A stretch of 64,000 nt of DNA from Patiria pectinifera (GCA_029964075.1 CM057141.1:4092001-4156000); one strand, 5' to 3'; counted from the first letter of the stretch, positions 11,570-22,930 are shown. Program-made: numbers and translations. The notes: generated by a model from the letters alone, not told the origin.

Positions 11570-12035
11570 AGGGAAGATACAACATTTGCAAACATCAAAA
11601 AACGAAATGATCAAATTATCACGAAATACACGTATCTCACTGGGTTGTTAGGCCCTGACAGTCCAAAGCATCCTGTAATATCGTGGCTCCTGGTGTGCTG
11701 ACATTTTCAAGAAAAATTGTATTTTTCCAGCACTGGTCGGCCGACCATCGTTGGAGAAAACTGACTTTAGTTATTCCGCATTTTCTTTGCAATTGATTAC
11801 ACACCTGTGAAGGGGTACAAGCCTGCTAGACTGATTCTCTGACCCAACAATTTCCCAAAGTCTATAAATTGCTCCGTTCCATCTGAAGTGGGGTCAGGGA
11901 GCCAGACTACAAGAATATGGTTGGTTTTCTTGGATTTTCACAAATCTACGAACCCAAAACATGAAGCAAGTCAGTTTAACAATATTTGCTATAACATACT
12001 AATCCTCCAAATCCATTTATTTTTGTACATTCCCT
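11570..12035 (+). mobile_element. TTAA-family 1 MITE, copy D (beta subtype)
   Basis: Starts AGGGAAGATACAACATTTGC directly after the TTAA that ends copy C, and ends GTACATTCCCT before TTAA (12036-12039). It belongs with copies I and J (shared AAATGATCAAATTAT and GTGGCTCCTGGTGTGCTGAC). The central palindrome is asymmetric here: CACTGGTCGG against CCGACCATCG. Copies C and D therefore form a back-to-back pair with a single TTAA between them. Confidence 0.92.
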
Positions 12036-12952
12036 TTAAATTCTATTTTGCCAATGTGTGATCGATGATTTGGCCTACCCAGTATGTTTCGAGTTCAACC
12101 CCTGTTATGACTTGTAAGTGAATCACTAGGTATGAAGTCACATAAAAACATGACACATGTGCATGCACCGGTACAGTAAGTATCGGCTATTAGTGAGCGG
12201 CACATCGGGAAAAACAATAATTACTTCATCCGAGGTGATCAGAATAACTGCTATTAAACAACAACCCCGATAATTTTTAGGGACAACCAAGAGCCAAATT
12301 CCATTCTCTTTGCAATTGTCCTCGAAATAGGAAAGATTTATACTTGCTCTGCCACTAATGCTTAATTTCATTTCGGTCCATAAATTCACCGCTGTCCAAT
12401 TCCTTCCTCATTTGCCTTCACTTTTCCTTTCTGTTATTGTTCTACCATATGGCTTTCCCTTTTCTTTTTTGTTATCAGAAGGAGAGGCATTTAATGTAAT
12501 TTACCGAACGACTTAATTGCATTATTTTTGCCTGGCAGCTAATCACCGCTTAAGACCAGCGGAGATGAACCCTGAGATGCTTTTAGCACGAGGAAATTTG
12601 TCACTCGAAAAACTGGCCAGGAAGATTTGGGATTTTGGGATGCAGATTTCCTCTGGATTTTTAATTACGAAGAGCACTCTCTATAGGACGGGAGCGCTCT
12701 GCCTGGGTTTACGGATTGGGAGGATCGGTCCGGGGGAGTATCTTAATTGCTTAATTTTGATGGGGATTAGAACACTCTCTGAGAACCTGTGGTCCTCGGG
12801 TGATGGGGTGGGTTGGTAAATGGCAAGTGACACGTCTGCAGACTTGGCCCTTCCTGTTCATTTTATGGCCAGTCATTGCTGACTTAATTCACGCTTCGGT
12901 TCATTTTACAAAACTGTAATGGAGCAAACGATGATACAGTGCGCCACCTAGC
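12036..12952. promoter_or_regulatory. Intronic block with candidate regulatory island at 12470-12900
   Basis: The part from 12470 is homopolymer-poor with several TTAATTGC / TTAATTA-type homeodomain-like words (for example GTATCTTAATTGCTTAATTT near 12738). A 100-codon open frame covers 12517-12819, but it has no domain similarity that I recognise and lacks clear splice borders. I prefer a non-coding element. Conservation must be tested. Confidence 0.3.
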
Positions 12953-13290
12953 CAGTGGCGTAGCCAGGTTTTTTTCAGTATGGGGAGGGGGGAGGGGGGC
13001 ACCAGTATAAAATAATAGGGGCCACCAGGGCGGAACCAACAACAACATTTCCCGAAAATTTTCAGGCCACTGGTCACCGCAAGTGCTGCAAATTTGAAAA
13101 AAAATTCATAAAGTCGTACGGCCATAAGGGAAGGCAAAAATAATCATCTCAAACAAATGCTTTAAAAAGACACTCCCTTGACAAGCGGCAAATTTCGGAT
13201 TTTTGGTGGGGGGGGGGGGCACATGGGAGAGCACTGGGAATTTGTGGGGAGGGAGGGGGGGGCGGGCACAAGCCCCACCTAGCGTTGCTG
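12953..13290. mobile_element. Transposon remnant with AGTGGCGTAGCCAGG end
   Basis: Begins CAGTGGCGTAGCCAGG, an end sequence that I associate with non-autonomous DNA elements common in invertebrate genomes, followed by G-rich stretches. The right border is uncertain: a degenerate inverse end (CCACCTAGCGTTGCTGC) lies near 13275. CACCTAGC also occurs just left of the element (12945-12952), which may be an 8 bp target duplication or chance. Short open frames on the minus strand are part of this repeat. Confidence 0.55.
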
Positions 13291-14581
13291 CATGCAAAGA
13301 GACCACGTTTGGATTTCACATTAGATTTCCAACATTTATTATCCCACTGTTAACCATCCGTACTTCATTGTTTTGGATCATTCGAACACAAATTTATTCA
13401 AAAGCGTTATGTATAGAAACCAGTGTTTTCACATAAGAATATGATTTGTCAACAGTGATCACTTGCACCACCAATCCCAACCCCCCCCCCCCTCAAAATA
13501 AAAACAAAATATTAAAAAATTGCTTAATCTTTGTTGCATTGTGCAAAATAAATCCCATTTTTACAAACATTTATCCAGAAAAAGTGGCAATAATGCAACA
13601 CACAATTTAAGCAAAATTGCAATAGCATTCACAGGCTTTGGCGAACATTCAGGTATTATTCTCATGTATCTCAGTTATATTGCTGTCACCTTTGTTATAC
13701 AGCAACTTAATTTTTACGTGAGTGGAGAATTTTTTTTATACTATGTAAAACGTAGAAGGTTTTTTTTGTGTGGAAGTCTTACTCTCATCCTTAATTAGAA
13801 CACATATGTAACTTTCCAGCCTTAATTTAAACTTCCGAAGGACATGGCTGTCCCTCAGCTCCCGCAGACAAAAGCAAACTGTGTCTTACTTAAACCTTAT
13901 CCTGCGTCATTCCCTGAAGTCCTTGTGGAATATCTCGCCGATCATTACTCCTTCAGTTTTCAGGGAATCTCGCTCCGGCCGCGTCTCATTAAGATGGACA
14001 AAAAGAAAACGACAGTTGGACCAAAATTCCCCTGAAACTTGAATAATAGCAATAAATGATGGGATGTGTACATTTGGTTCCGTCGGGTCCCCTCCACCAA
14101 ACAGCTGAAGCAAAGAAAGACGTCTTTAGTCGGGGGTCCTAGTGGTTCCAGGGGGACCAATAAGCCACTTCCCCGTTCCCTCGGTCTCCGTAGTCTTTTG
14201 CGAAGAAGTTGTTTGTTCTCCGCGGTCCCGTTAAAACAGATTTCAGCTGAGAAATCATCGGCTGCAATTAGTTTTGTTCCCATGAAAGACCACTTGGGCC
14301 TTTTTGACAGTAAAAAACAAAGTGAGGAAAATTACATGTGTATCCACTTTTATTAGAAGCTGAGTAGTGTCAGGATGAGATTTTATGAAAGGAAAAAAAT
14401 TTCTGGGAAGTCGAACATGTTGCTCAGACATTTTTGTCTTGTCATAAAGAACTGATTCCTCATAAAGAACATCCATATATTTTAAAAATAAAATAAAATA
14501 ATGCACAGTGAAGTAATGGGGGGGGGGGGAGAACAAGTCCTCAAACATTGGAGCTTAAGGCATAAAGAGTTTGTGATTTAA
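13291..14581. promoter_or_regulatory. Intronic block with candidate regulatory island at 13830-14290
   Basis: 13830-14290 is dense, balanced sequence with CTCATTAAGATGG and GCAATTAG homeodomain-like sites and a GGGGTCCTAGTGGTTCCAGG stretch. Overlapping open frames of about 100 codons exist on both strands, with no recognisable domain. The rest is AT-rich with a G-run at 14519-14529. Confidence 0.28.
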
Positions 14582-15060
14582 AGGTAACAATATTTGCGTT
14601 TGCTGTGATTTTGAGAAATTGATGGATTTGGGGGTTAGTATTTTATAGTAGATATTGGCACACTGACCTGTTTAATGTATTGTGTTCATAGGTGCTGGAA
14701 AAATGTAGAAAAAAATGCTGTTCTTGTAGTTTGGTTCCCTGACCCTACTTCAGACGAAACAGAGCAATTTATAGACATTGGGGAGTTGTCAGGTCAGGAA
14801 ACCACTTGCCGGCTTGCACCTGATAACAAACAAAATGTAGACTAAATAAATTTGGTAAATTAGGCGCAGCATTTGAAAAAGTTCATTTATTTTTCGAAGA
14901 ATGGTCGGCCGACCATCGTTGGAAATTGATACAAAAATTCAATTTTTCTTGAAAATGACAGCACAGAGTTGCCATGATTTCACGAAATGCTTGAGACCGT
15001 TATTCAGTAACAGTCAAGTGAGGTATTTCTAAATAATTTGGTAGTTTGTTTTTTGATGTT
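14582..15060 (-). mobile_element. TTAA-family 1 MITE, copy E
   Basis: Inverse orientation. Begins AGGTAACAATATTTGCG after TTAA (14578-14581). The far end is cut after TTTTTTGATGTT, so the terminal repeat is missing. The palindrome at about 14895-14923 keeps the arms ATGGTCGG and CCGACCAT. The CCCTGACC hairpin is present. Confidence 0.88.
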
Positions 15061-16485
15061 ACCTCTTATTTTTTTTAAATATTACCTCTTATACAAATTG
15101 ACACCAAGCATTTTTGAATGTCGACAATTTACTGCTGTCGTTTCACCAGCAGATATTTATACCTGGCATGAATTAAATTTAAAAAATAATCAAAAAATGG
15201 TGGCAACTGTATCAAGCTGTTGTAGCAATACTGATAATGACGGTATGTTTGTGGGTGGGGAATCGGAGGGGGGCCAGCAAAGGATATTTTTTGGGCTGGA
15301 TCATCCCTAATCCCCTAAGCTTCCCGTCCCAAAATCCCTTTCCCCCTGCCCCACCCCCTCCCCATGTAGTGTCCTACTTCTACTGCCTCTGTCAATTAAT
15401 TCGGGGGAAGGCAAGCAGGCGGTTTCAAGAGATTCAAGAGATCTTGTTGCTCCCTGGCCCATTCTCTCCCTCTTATCTTAAAGAACTTGTTTACAACTTC
15501 TTGACACTCTTTAAAAAAAAAAATCCATTATTGTGGGGATGTGGGCTATAGTCAAGCAGCCTCCCTTGCAGGACATTGCAAGGCCGGTAGGGAATTAGCT
15601 TGAAAAATCTCTAGCCCCGTGATTAAAAAAAAAAAAAAAAAAAAAAAATCAGGTGTGCTAGTGGTCATTACGAGATCATCATTGTAGCTACATGCAGGAC
15701 TTAATGAATCACAGCTCAAGCCATTAACCAAAAAAAAAAAAAAAAATCCTTGGATTTTCTCATAAATCTTAACAAAAATGTGGTTATTACACGCGTATGT
15801 AGTCCCTGGGACAATAATGGAGGTCTTTGAACTGCTGTTTGGCAATAAGCAAAGGAGAAAGAAAGAAAAAAGATGTTAAAAAGGATGAAAAAAGTGTCGG
15901 CGGCGCAGGAAACCAGTGCTCAGGCTGGCCCTGGGCTAATAAAAAAAGAAGGAAAAAAAAAGAAGAAGGAATTAAATACCCAGACTGTATAACCCATTAA
16001 GGAATAATGTGCATGTGATATATTATAGTTGGTGGCGCCTATTGGAGGCTGGCTGCACGCTCAGGAATTTATTGGGAATATAATGGGGGTTGAAATGCAT
16101 TAATTGAGAAAAAAAAGTTATGTGAGATGTTGGATGTGAAGGCTAGTAGTGGAGTGTGAAAATTGTCTTGATTATTCAGAAACATCTTGTGGATGAAAGT
16201 GACACTACTCAGACTAGTTCAGCCATGTGTTGCAACATGGAGGAGTTCCTTCCTCCATGGTTGCAACAAACCTTTATCATGCTGCCACCATTTCAGTCAT
16301 GTTCCCTGTATCCAATAACAGTACTGAATGCTAATATTTTTTGTGCAAAACTGAGCCAGACTATTTTTCCTTCCAGCCTCGCTTTGGTTACACTGATTTG
16401 AATGGGAAAAAATCAAATAGCTGTAACATGATAATGGTCTATAAGTCAGATTGGTATTTCAACTGCGCATGGTCGGAATGATATG
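15061..16485. other. Intronic block with A-runs and a regulatory-like patch
   Basis: Contains A24 near 15625 and A17 near 15730. A patch at 15960-16120 has AATTTATTGGG and GCATTAATTGAG and a GGTGGCGCCTATTGGAGG motif. No exon recognised. Confidence 0.35.
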
Positions 16486-16630
16486 GGTCACTGGTCATTT
16501 GGGATAAACGAACACTCATCGAGAAGACAGTCGCACGACGCACACACGTTAATCATGTAACATCGCGTAACATCGCGTAACATCACGAAACAACGCGTCA
16601 GCGATTTTATCCCCAATGACCATTGACCGG
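16486..16630. repeat. Inverted repeat enclosing a short tandem array
   Basis: GGTCACTGGTCATTTGGGAT at 16486 is matched in inverse by TATCCCCAATGACCATTGAC near 16610 (about 20 of 23 positions with the adjoining bases). Between them is a 10 bp tandem motif GTAACATCGC, three near-perfect copies at about 16556-16590. Probably a small transposon. Ends and target site are not resolved. Confidence 0.6.
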
Positions 16631-16830
16631 GACTACTTCATCGATATACCGAACTGGCTGATTGTACTTTAATTACAGTGCTTACTGTAGCTGGGGTTAA
16701 AATGGAAAACAAGACACGGCTTAATTCGATGAGCTGGACTTAAAGTCTAAGCTGAGGAAGTTTAGGCCATCATTAACTTTACTCTCACTGACTCAGTCAG
16801 TCATGGTAACAAGTCATCGGGGACTCAATC

Positions 16831-17286
16831 ACTGATCTCTAAATACTGACTGGATAGCATTTGCCCATCATGCAATACATACACATTTAAGTATATCGCT
16901 TTTTGACCAGTTTGCCCCGGTCTTCCAAACATGGCCGCCGATATACGAACGTTCCACGCATAAAACAGAGTGCACTTTATAAAGATTTTTGCGCATTTTC
17001 GGCTCATTTTTGTACACATATTATGATTTTCTGAAAAGGACACGCTTTCGCCATTCTGCGACATTCAAACAGTGAACCACGACGTTTGAAAAACTGTGAA
17101 CCGTGGCGGACAAGTGATGAACCACGATGCTACAAAAGTGAATCACAACGTTCGAGAACAAATTTAAGACGGCAAGTTGTCCTTTTCAGAACACCGACCA
17201 GTCCCCCCAATATGGCTTCAAGTGGCTTTGAGTGACTTCTTTCTGCGGTTCTCTGTACTGTATCCAGTCTGTATCTAGAGATCAGT
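16831..17286. mobile_element. Non-autonomous TIR element with 10 bp target duplication
   Basis: The ends ACTGATCTCTAAATACTGAC and GTCTGTATCTAGAGATCAGT form 26 bp terminal inverted repeats with two mismatches. The 10 bp GGACTCAATC stands immediately outside both ends (16821-16830 and 17287-17296). A duplication of 9-10 bp is typical of Mutator-like transposons, so a MULE-derived element is likely. Inside, 17071-17155 is a degenerate ~22 bp tandem array (GTGAACCACGACGTT-like). No transposase. Confidence 0.88.
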
Positions 17287-17717
17287 GGACTCAATCAATC
17301 AGAGAACAATAGGCTGGCCCTTGAAGTCCAGCAAAATGGGAAAAGAACACATAAGTGTATCTGCTGGAAGTCTGATGACTGGACTACTCTGTTAAAACTC
17401 TGCTGGGCACAATTGCCTGCCATGTGATGGAGGCGCCCTCTGTTGTCGATCATAAGCCACTCTTTTTTTGTGTATAAGCCTAACTTTGGAAAAGAAAGGT
17501 TGCACACCAAACCTGCTTGCGCCTTAATTGTACTAAATGTGTGAAACTCTGCAGCCCTCAACTGGCTTTCACTTCATTGCGTGAAGGCATACATTTTCCT
17601 TCTTCATGTTTGTCAAGAACTAATTTTACATACAGTACACGTGAGCGATGGTGTCAAGCTAAATTTCGTACAGTTTTCATGATGTAGGTCTACTTTAAAC
17701 TTATAGGAACTCTTTGA
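17287..17717. other. Intronic block, nothing recognised
   Basis: Unique sequence between the TIR element and the SINE. A minus-strand frame of 88 codons has no recognisable features. Confidence 0.35.
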
Positions 17718-18008
17718 TTTTATTATTATTATTTATTTTCTGGTAATGGAACCAAGGATTCCTCAAAAGCGCCCTAGGCAACTCTAGCTCGCAAGCCTGA
17801 GGAAACATGTAGAGGGAAGGGAAGTCATTGAGAAGAAATTACAGTTTTATTAGAGGTGGAGGAAAACCCTAGAAGAATGTTCTGGGGAAAACCCACGGAA
17901 TCAGGTAGGGACTGAAAACCCAATCCACATGTTAGCCCAGGCAGGATTCAAACCTGGGTCACAGCGGTGGAAGGCAAGGAAAGTGCTGCTAGGCCAACCC
18001 GACTCCCC
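17718..18008 (-). mobile_element. tRNA-derived SINE, family S1, copy 1
   Basis: Inverse to the copy at 58830. On the minus strand it has a tRNA-like head with a B-box-like GGTTTGAATCC, then a body with CCGTGGGTTTTCCCC and CTCCACCTCTAA, CTTGCGAGCTAGAGT and GGAATCCTTGGTTCC. It ends in an (ATA)n tail at 17719-17736. About 290 bp, roughly 80-85% like the other copies by eye. Confidence 0.9.
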
Positions 18009-18484
18009 AACACAATGATAGAAATAACTTTCCCTTTTATTTATTTCTTTCATTAAGAAGAAAATAGACACAGTATTTACAACCCAGATACTTGGAGGTA
18101 CAATTATATACAGTAGGCTTCAATTGATTAGCAGTCCCCTCCTTTTCAAGACAAGTTAACATTCTCATCTGATAACACAGTCATTGTAAAGGCATCCACT
18201 GTTGTTCTCCTTAACACTGCCCTAACCTTGGTGGGTTTTGGGTCACATTTTTAAGACCCCAAGTGGGGATTATGGGCATCTTTTTAGTGCAAATAAAACT
18301 GCTCCCTTTTCTGTTGGCTACAATGGCCCAGGGTTTGGGAATTGACACTTCCTCGGTCCATCTTTTGGAAGGGTGGCAGGGTGGAACTGTTGTAAAAAAA
18401 AACACAATCTCAATCTCTTGCTGGGACCCACCCTGTGACTGTAAATGCTAATATATTTATATTTGTATGCGAACCCATTGTCAC
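18009..18484. other. Intronic block, nothing recognised
   Basis: Unique sequence. Short open frames on both strands without domain character. Confidence 0.35.
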
Positions 18485-18720
18485 CCCAGGTTGAATTCTT
18501 TTAATTTTTCAACCCCATGTTCACCCCTGTGTCGTTTCACACTTGTTTCACGCAAACCAAACTTATTTCACTCGGTTACTACTGTTTTGAAGGTCTGGAG
18601 CAGAGTTGAGTTCAACCCGGGGTGAAATCAATCTCAGGGTTGACGCAGGGTTGACGCAGGGTTGAAAATGTTCAAGTGTGAAACGCTGCATGTTTTCAAC
18701 CCTGCGTCAACCCTGAGATT
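18485..18720. repeat. Hairpin element with tandem-duplicated stem
   Basis: CTCAGGGTTGACGCAGGGTT on the left (18633 on) pairs with AACCCTGCGTCAACCCTGAG on the right (ending at 18717) across a short loop. The left arm contains an extra copy of the 12 bp GTTGACGCAGGG unit. The part before it (CCCAGGTTGAATTC, CAACCCGGGGTGAA) may belong to the same element. Likely a MITE. Confidence 0.65.
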
Positions 18721-20470
18721 TGTCTAATAATATGAAAAGGTCTTAAGTGGGGCTAAAAAGTCAATACATTTACTTATGTGTGATGATAAGTTTCAACCCG
18801 TTAGTAGCTGGGCTGCCCCAAACTGCTCTGAATGTTGTTCCCAGTATCGCCCAAAACTGCCAAACACTATACAAATGTGTTGTTTTTTTCAGGGAATAAT
18901 TCAATGTTATACAATGTAATACTAATGTATACAGTGTAGTACATGTGCTTATGGAAAAAGAGGAAGAGAACACATACAGTTACATTGGCTACCTGTCTGG
19001 AATAAAAAATCTTGCTTCTGATTTTTGCTCAACCACAAAAAAGTGAAAAATTTGTAAAGAACAATTTTACAGGTATACCCAGTATGTGATTTTTTGTTTT
19101 CACCCTTGCCCTGTGTACAGGCTGTAACACTACCTGTTTCTTGTCTCACTCCCTAATTGGGGTAATCCCAACTGCTTTCATAGTTAGCAGTTATCCTTGG
19201 CTGGTGTTTTAATTAGAAAACTCTAATGTCCCTCCCGCAGCGTTAATCACCCCAACGTGGGTAATAGCATCCATAAGGGCCCTCCTCACACATCCCTGCA
19301 TTTCTTTTATTTCCCTTTAATGCTTCGGATGGCCTTGCCCAGCATAACCACCGAAACAAAAAAAACTCCCCCAAGAAAAAAAAAAGTCTATTGGGATTTT
19401 TTTTTTTTTTTTTAACTACTGTCCCCCATTTACCACTGATGATTGGCTGGCTGGTTATTATTGTATAAACTTAACAGATGTGGAACTCATTGTAGTTAAT
19501 GGGCAGCCCGCCAGACAAAGACTGTTTACGGCTTGTCTGGGACCCGGAATCTTTGATTGGCAATCAGTAGACAGTGCTACACAAGGGCTCTTATCCTTTG
19601 ATCTTTACCCTGCGGAGGTCACACCGGCCTTCTAATTAGCCACCAGATTTTTCCTCTTTTTTTTTTTTTTTATTGTTTTGTCTGCCCGGTATGTATATGT
19701 CATTCCCAGACCCTGTGAGTTCATAGAATGTGTACAACTTGCACAGTGGGTGATGTTAAATGGCTATTAGGGGCCTGCTTAGAAAAAGTCCTTGGGTGAA
19801 ATTTGGTAACTTTTTCTTAGGAAAATTGAACCACCAGAAAGAACTTCAGAACTTTTTTTCCGTGGGGTGGTTTTGTTTTTATCAAGGAAACAAAAGTGGT
19901 ATGACTGGGAATCGTGTGAGGGAATGAAATGTATTTTGAAACCACTTTGAAGGTGAACATAAGTTTAGTAACAGTTACACAGGCTATTTTAAAACCTATT
20001 TCAGCTGAAGTTTCTAAACAAAAAAGGGGGGGGGCGGGAAGTCACAAACACTTGATTAAGTATTTTCTTGGCATGGCACAGTAGAGAATTTAAAATTCAC
20101 TTGTTTTTATGATTGACTTGTTTTATGGTATTGCAGATATTGACATGAAAATTATTGCATTCCATTCTCACAAATTTACATTCAACACTTGACAGCAACC
20201 ATATTATTCCTCATGATGCATTTTCTACATTCTGGTCAAAAAAGACTTGTTTCTAGGTCTCTTCAGTTTCAGTTTAATTAATACTTATTTTCCCTCTTTG
20301 TAATTCCTTTCTAAAAAAGAATATTTTGTTCCACCAGAATGAAACAGCAACAATATCTATCCCAAGTAGACATGTTTTCAGTGTTTCAAGTTGGATTCCA
20401 TCCGTGACAAGTGTTTACAAAAATTGAGACCTTTTAAAAGAATCCTGTTGTCTTCAAACACTTACCACAT
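18721..20470. promoter_or_regulatory. Intronic block with candidate regulatory island at 19140-19660
   Basis: The island holds TTTTAATTAGAAAAC, GCGTTAATCACC and TCTAATTAGCC homeodomain-like sites. It has two TCF/LEF-type motifs, CTTTGAT at 19551-19557 and CCTTTGATC at 19595-19603, and a GATA-type CTTATC. T-runs separate its two halves. The remaining sequence up to 20470 is AT-rich and featureless. Confidence 0.33.
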
Positions 20471-20571
20471 TTTAAAGTAGGCCTATCAAAATAACCTGAT
20501 AAGACAATGAGGCCACAGTGATACAAACTTAATGCGTACATGTATGAATTCATGCATTCCCAGTTTCTTAA
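20471..20571 (+). repeat. ~95 bp direct repeat, left unit
   Basis: TTTAAAGTAGGCCTATCAAA ... GATACAAACTTAATGCGTAC ... CTTAAA is repeated at 21101-21194 with divergence, on either side of the family 2 MITE. Shared words include TATCAAAATA, GGCCACAG/TGCCACAG and ATACAAACTTAATGCGTAC. Confidence 0.82.
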
Positions 20572-21101
20572 AGGTAGGGTATATCATTTGTCATTTGTGA
20601 ATTTTTTTTTTTCGTTTTGGCGCTTAACAACTAACTTGATGAAGGTAATAGTTCAGTGAATGCTGTATGTTCCGAGAACACAATATTCTACGATCTTGAT
20701 TTCTATTCAAAAGTTGCAGTGTCATCAGTGTTTTGAATTGCGCCCGAAAGCAGGGTCCGTGACACGTTCTCATGTGACGCGATTGCAGCTACGCGATGTC
20801 ACGCGGTGAACCGACGAATAATAGCAACCGCGCGCATGTGCGTCGTATCAACGCTTTGCGCGCAACCATTCACGGATTCGCCGAATTACAAACCAACTAC
20901 TAATGGCAATTTCCAAAAATGCGTCACTTGACACATCGTTGGAAATAGCCTTCTATTATTGTTTTCTTTAAAATGACAGCATGCTAGAAAGAATAATTTC
21001 ACAGGGAGTTTAGTGCCATCCCTATCTTTAAACCAAGGAAGCTTTTCAACAATAATTTCGCCAGTTACTTTTTGGATAGCTGCAAATGATCTACTCTACC
21101 T
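20572..21101 (-). mobile_element. TTAA-family 2 MITE, copy 3
   Basis: Bounded by TTAA (20568-20571 and 21102-21105). Left end AGGTAGGGTATATCATTTG; right end CAAATGATCTACTCTACCT. The palindrome region at 20910-20945 is kept in a partly decayed form (TTTCCAAAAATGCGTCA against TGACACATCGTTGGAAA). It sits exactly between the two diverged ~95 bp direct repeats. Confidence 0.92.
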
Positions 21102-21194
21102 TTAAAGTATGTATCAAAATAGCTTGATGAGGCAGTGGTGCCACAGAGATACAAACTTAATGCGTACGCATTCATGCCATCCCATTATCTTTAA
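21101..21194 (+). repeat. ~95 bp direct repeat, right unit
   Basis: Diverged copy of 20471-20571, same orientation, starting TTTAAAGTATGTATCAAAAT. It also ends at a TTTAAA. Confidence 0.82.
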
Positions 21195-22560
21195 AAAAAA
21201 AAGCATTGTGAAGTAGGAACGCATTGACCCTCCCTGATTTTTTTATCCGCTCATCACATCTCTCTCTCTTAAAGACTCATCCCTTATTCCCCCTCATAAC
21301 CGGCCCCCTTTTTCCTGTGTACCCTCGAGCACTGCTTCATTAACGCCGCTTCCAAGTGCACACAGCCTCATCCGGAAAGAAAATGAAAGGAGGAAAGATC
21401 GAGGGAGAGAAGAAGAAAGAAAGAAAAAAAATAAATAATGGTCGAAAAAACTCTCACCTTCCAGAAAGAAAATTTGCAACAGAAGTGATAAGTAAACATT
21501 GACTAGTGCTTCCTGGGACCACTAGTACTCGGTCAAATTGAAGCTTGTTCAGGCTTGTTGATCGAAGATGAACAAGTCCGCAGGCTTTTGCACTTTTCCC
21601 CGTCATATAGATGATGACGGGAGACCGAGCCTTGGCTCGGACAAAAAAAAATGCTCAATCCAGGTAATCAGTTATAATTGTACAAGCTGGATGTTATATT
21701 TTTTAATGTTGGGTTTCGCTACAAAGATGCGCGGCGCAGTATAACCATGGGTTTTATTCATTTTGAGATTGGTAGTTGTCACTGATCATGTACGCATTGA
21801 CAGATTGAATGTTTCAACTGGAGGGCTATGGGGTCATCCATGATTATCAACATTTTCAAAAGTGTACAAAACGTATACTCGGGGAGGTGGGTTAACAACC
21901 CATGTATGCTTTTATAATTTGTAAAAATGTCGATCAATATTTTCGGTTCAGTATTTTTTTGAAATGGGTTCTCAGAGGATCCTGATACCTCAACTTTACA
22001 AACTCCGGACCAGCTTGCGATTCATGGACGCAGCCATATATGCGTACGCACCGGTGACAAACATGAGCGATGCGGCACTTTTCAAACACCACTGTCGGCC
22101 AAGTAGCAGCCAAGCTGGGAAATTGACCCAACACTTCTTCAGAGTCGAAGAAAAATGGACAGAATCAAGCCCTTACAAATCATATTTCTGTTTTGAAAAT
22201 TTATACCTTAAACTATTACAGCAGACCCACTCTCAATTCAAACCCTTTTCTTAAAACTTCTTCCCAAATTGTGTTGTGTTGAGGTGCGAAAGTCATGCTA
22301 GGGATCTCCAAGTGCTCCCAAGTCGAAGGGGGAAAAAAAGAACAGAAAGAACGATTTGTACAATGCAGGAGAGACTCTTGTTTTTTTTCCCCAAAATGTT
22401 TGGGTGCTTCGGTCGCTTGTGCGGCTCCATGGCCAACCATTAGCAGCAACTTAGTCCACCTGTGCACGTGGGAGGCTGTAATTAGTACCAACGCTACAAT
22501 CTCCCTACCTCGTTAGAAAGTCAGTTATGTCCGAGGCCTTGCGGACGCACGTGCAGGGTT
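21195..22560. other. Intronic block with a double stem-loop
   Basis: Contains the stem-loops at 21599-21640 (listed separately). Otherwise it is unique sequence with low-information open frames. Purine-rich 21370-21440. No exon recognised. Confidence 0.35.
21599..21640. repeat. Two adjacent perfect stem-loops before an A-run
   Basis: CCCGTCAT / ATGACGGG (8 bp, 7-base loop), then CCGAGCC-TT-GGCTCGG (7 bp, 2-base loop), three bases apart, followed by AC and A9. It resembles the end of a retroposed or structured RNA-derived sequence, but I cannot assign it. Confidence 0.6.
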
Positions 22561-22930
22561 GCCTGAACTTATTAAGCAGGTGATGAACTTTCCTTTCCAC
22601 TTTTTTTCCCTTTTTCTTTGCCCTCCCCGATAAAAGCTTTGTCTCGATCGCAATTAGCTGAACACGGGGACACCGCATGACTCGAGTGCAGATTTTTTGA
22701 TTGGGTTGGAAGGGAGTTACGAAACACCATGCAAAATCGGCAATACAAATTCATGACGATCGTGCGTGGGTTGGCGTCACTTGCGTGTAAATCGGAAAGC
22801 CACAATTTAATTGGCTCCCAAATCTTGCAGCAAACGCAAGTAGAAAAAGAGGAAGAATTTTTGGAATTTGAGTTGGACGTTGAAATTCCCTCCCCCTCCC
22901 CATCCCCCTCCCCACACCCACCCACCCAAG
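22561..22930. promoter_or_regulatory. Candidate regulatory island with a C-rich tail
   Basis: 22600-22830 is balanced sequence with GCAATTAGCTGAAC and TTTAATTGGC motifs. 22889-22926 is a (CCCTCC)n-like pyrimidine stretch. No coding signal that I trust. Confidence 0.27.

Noticed and set aside
16556-16590. Short 10 bp tandem array (GTAACATCGC) as a possible CRISPR-like or operator array
   Set aside because: It has no spacers, is too short, and lies inside an inverted-repeat element.
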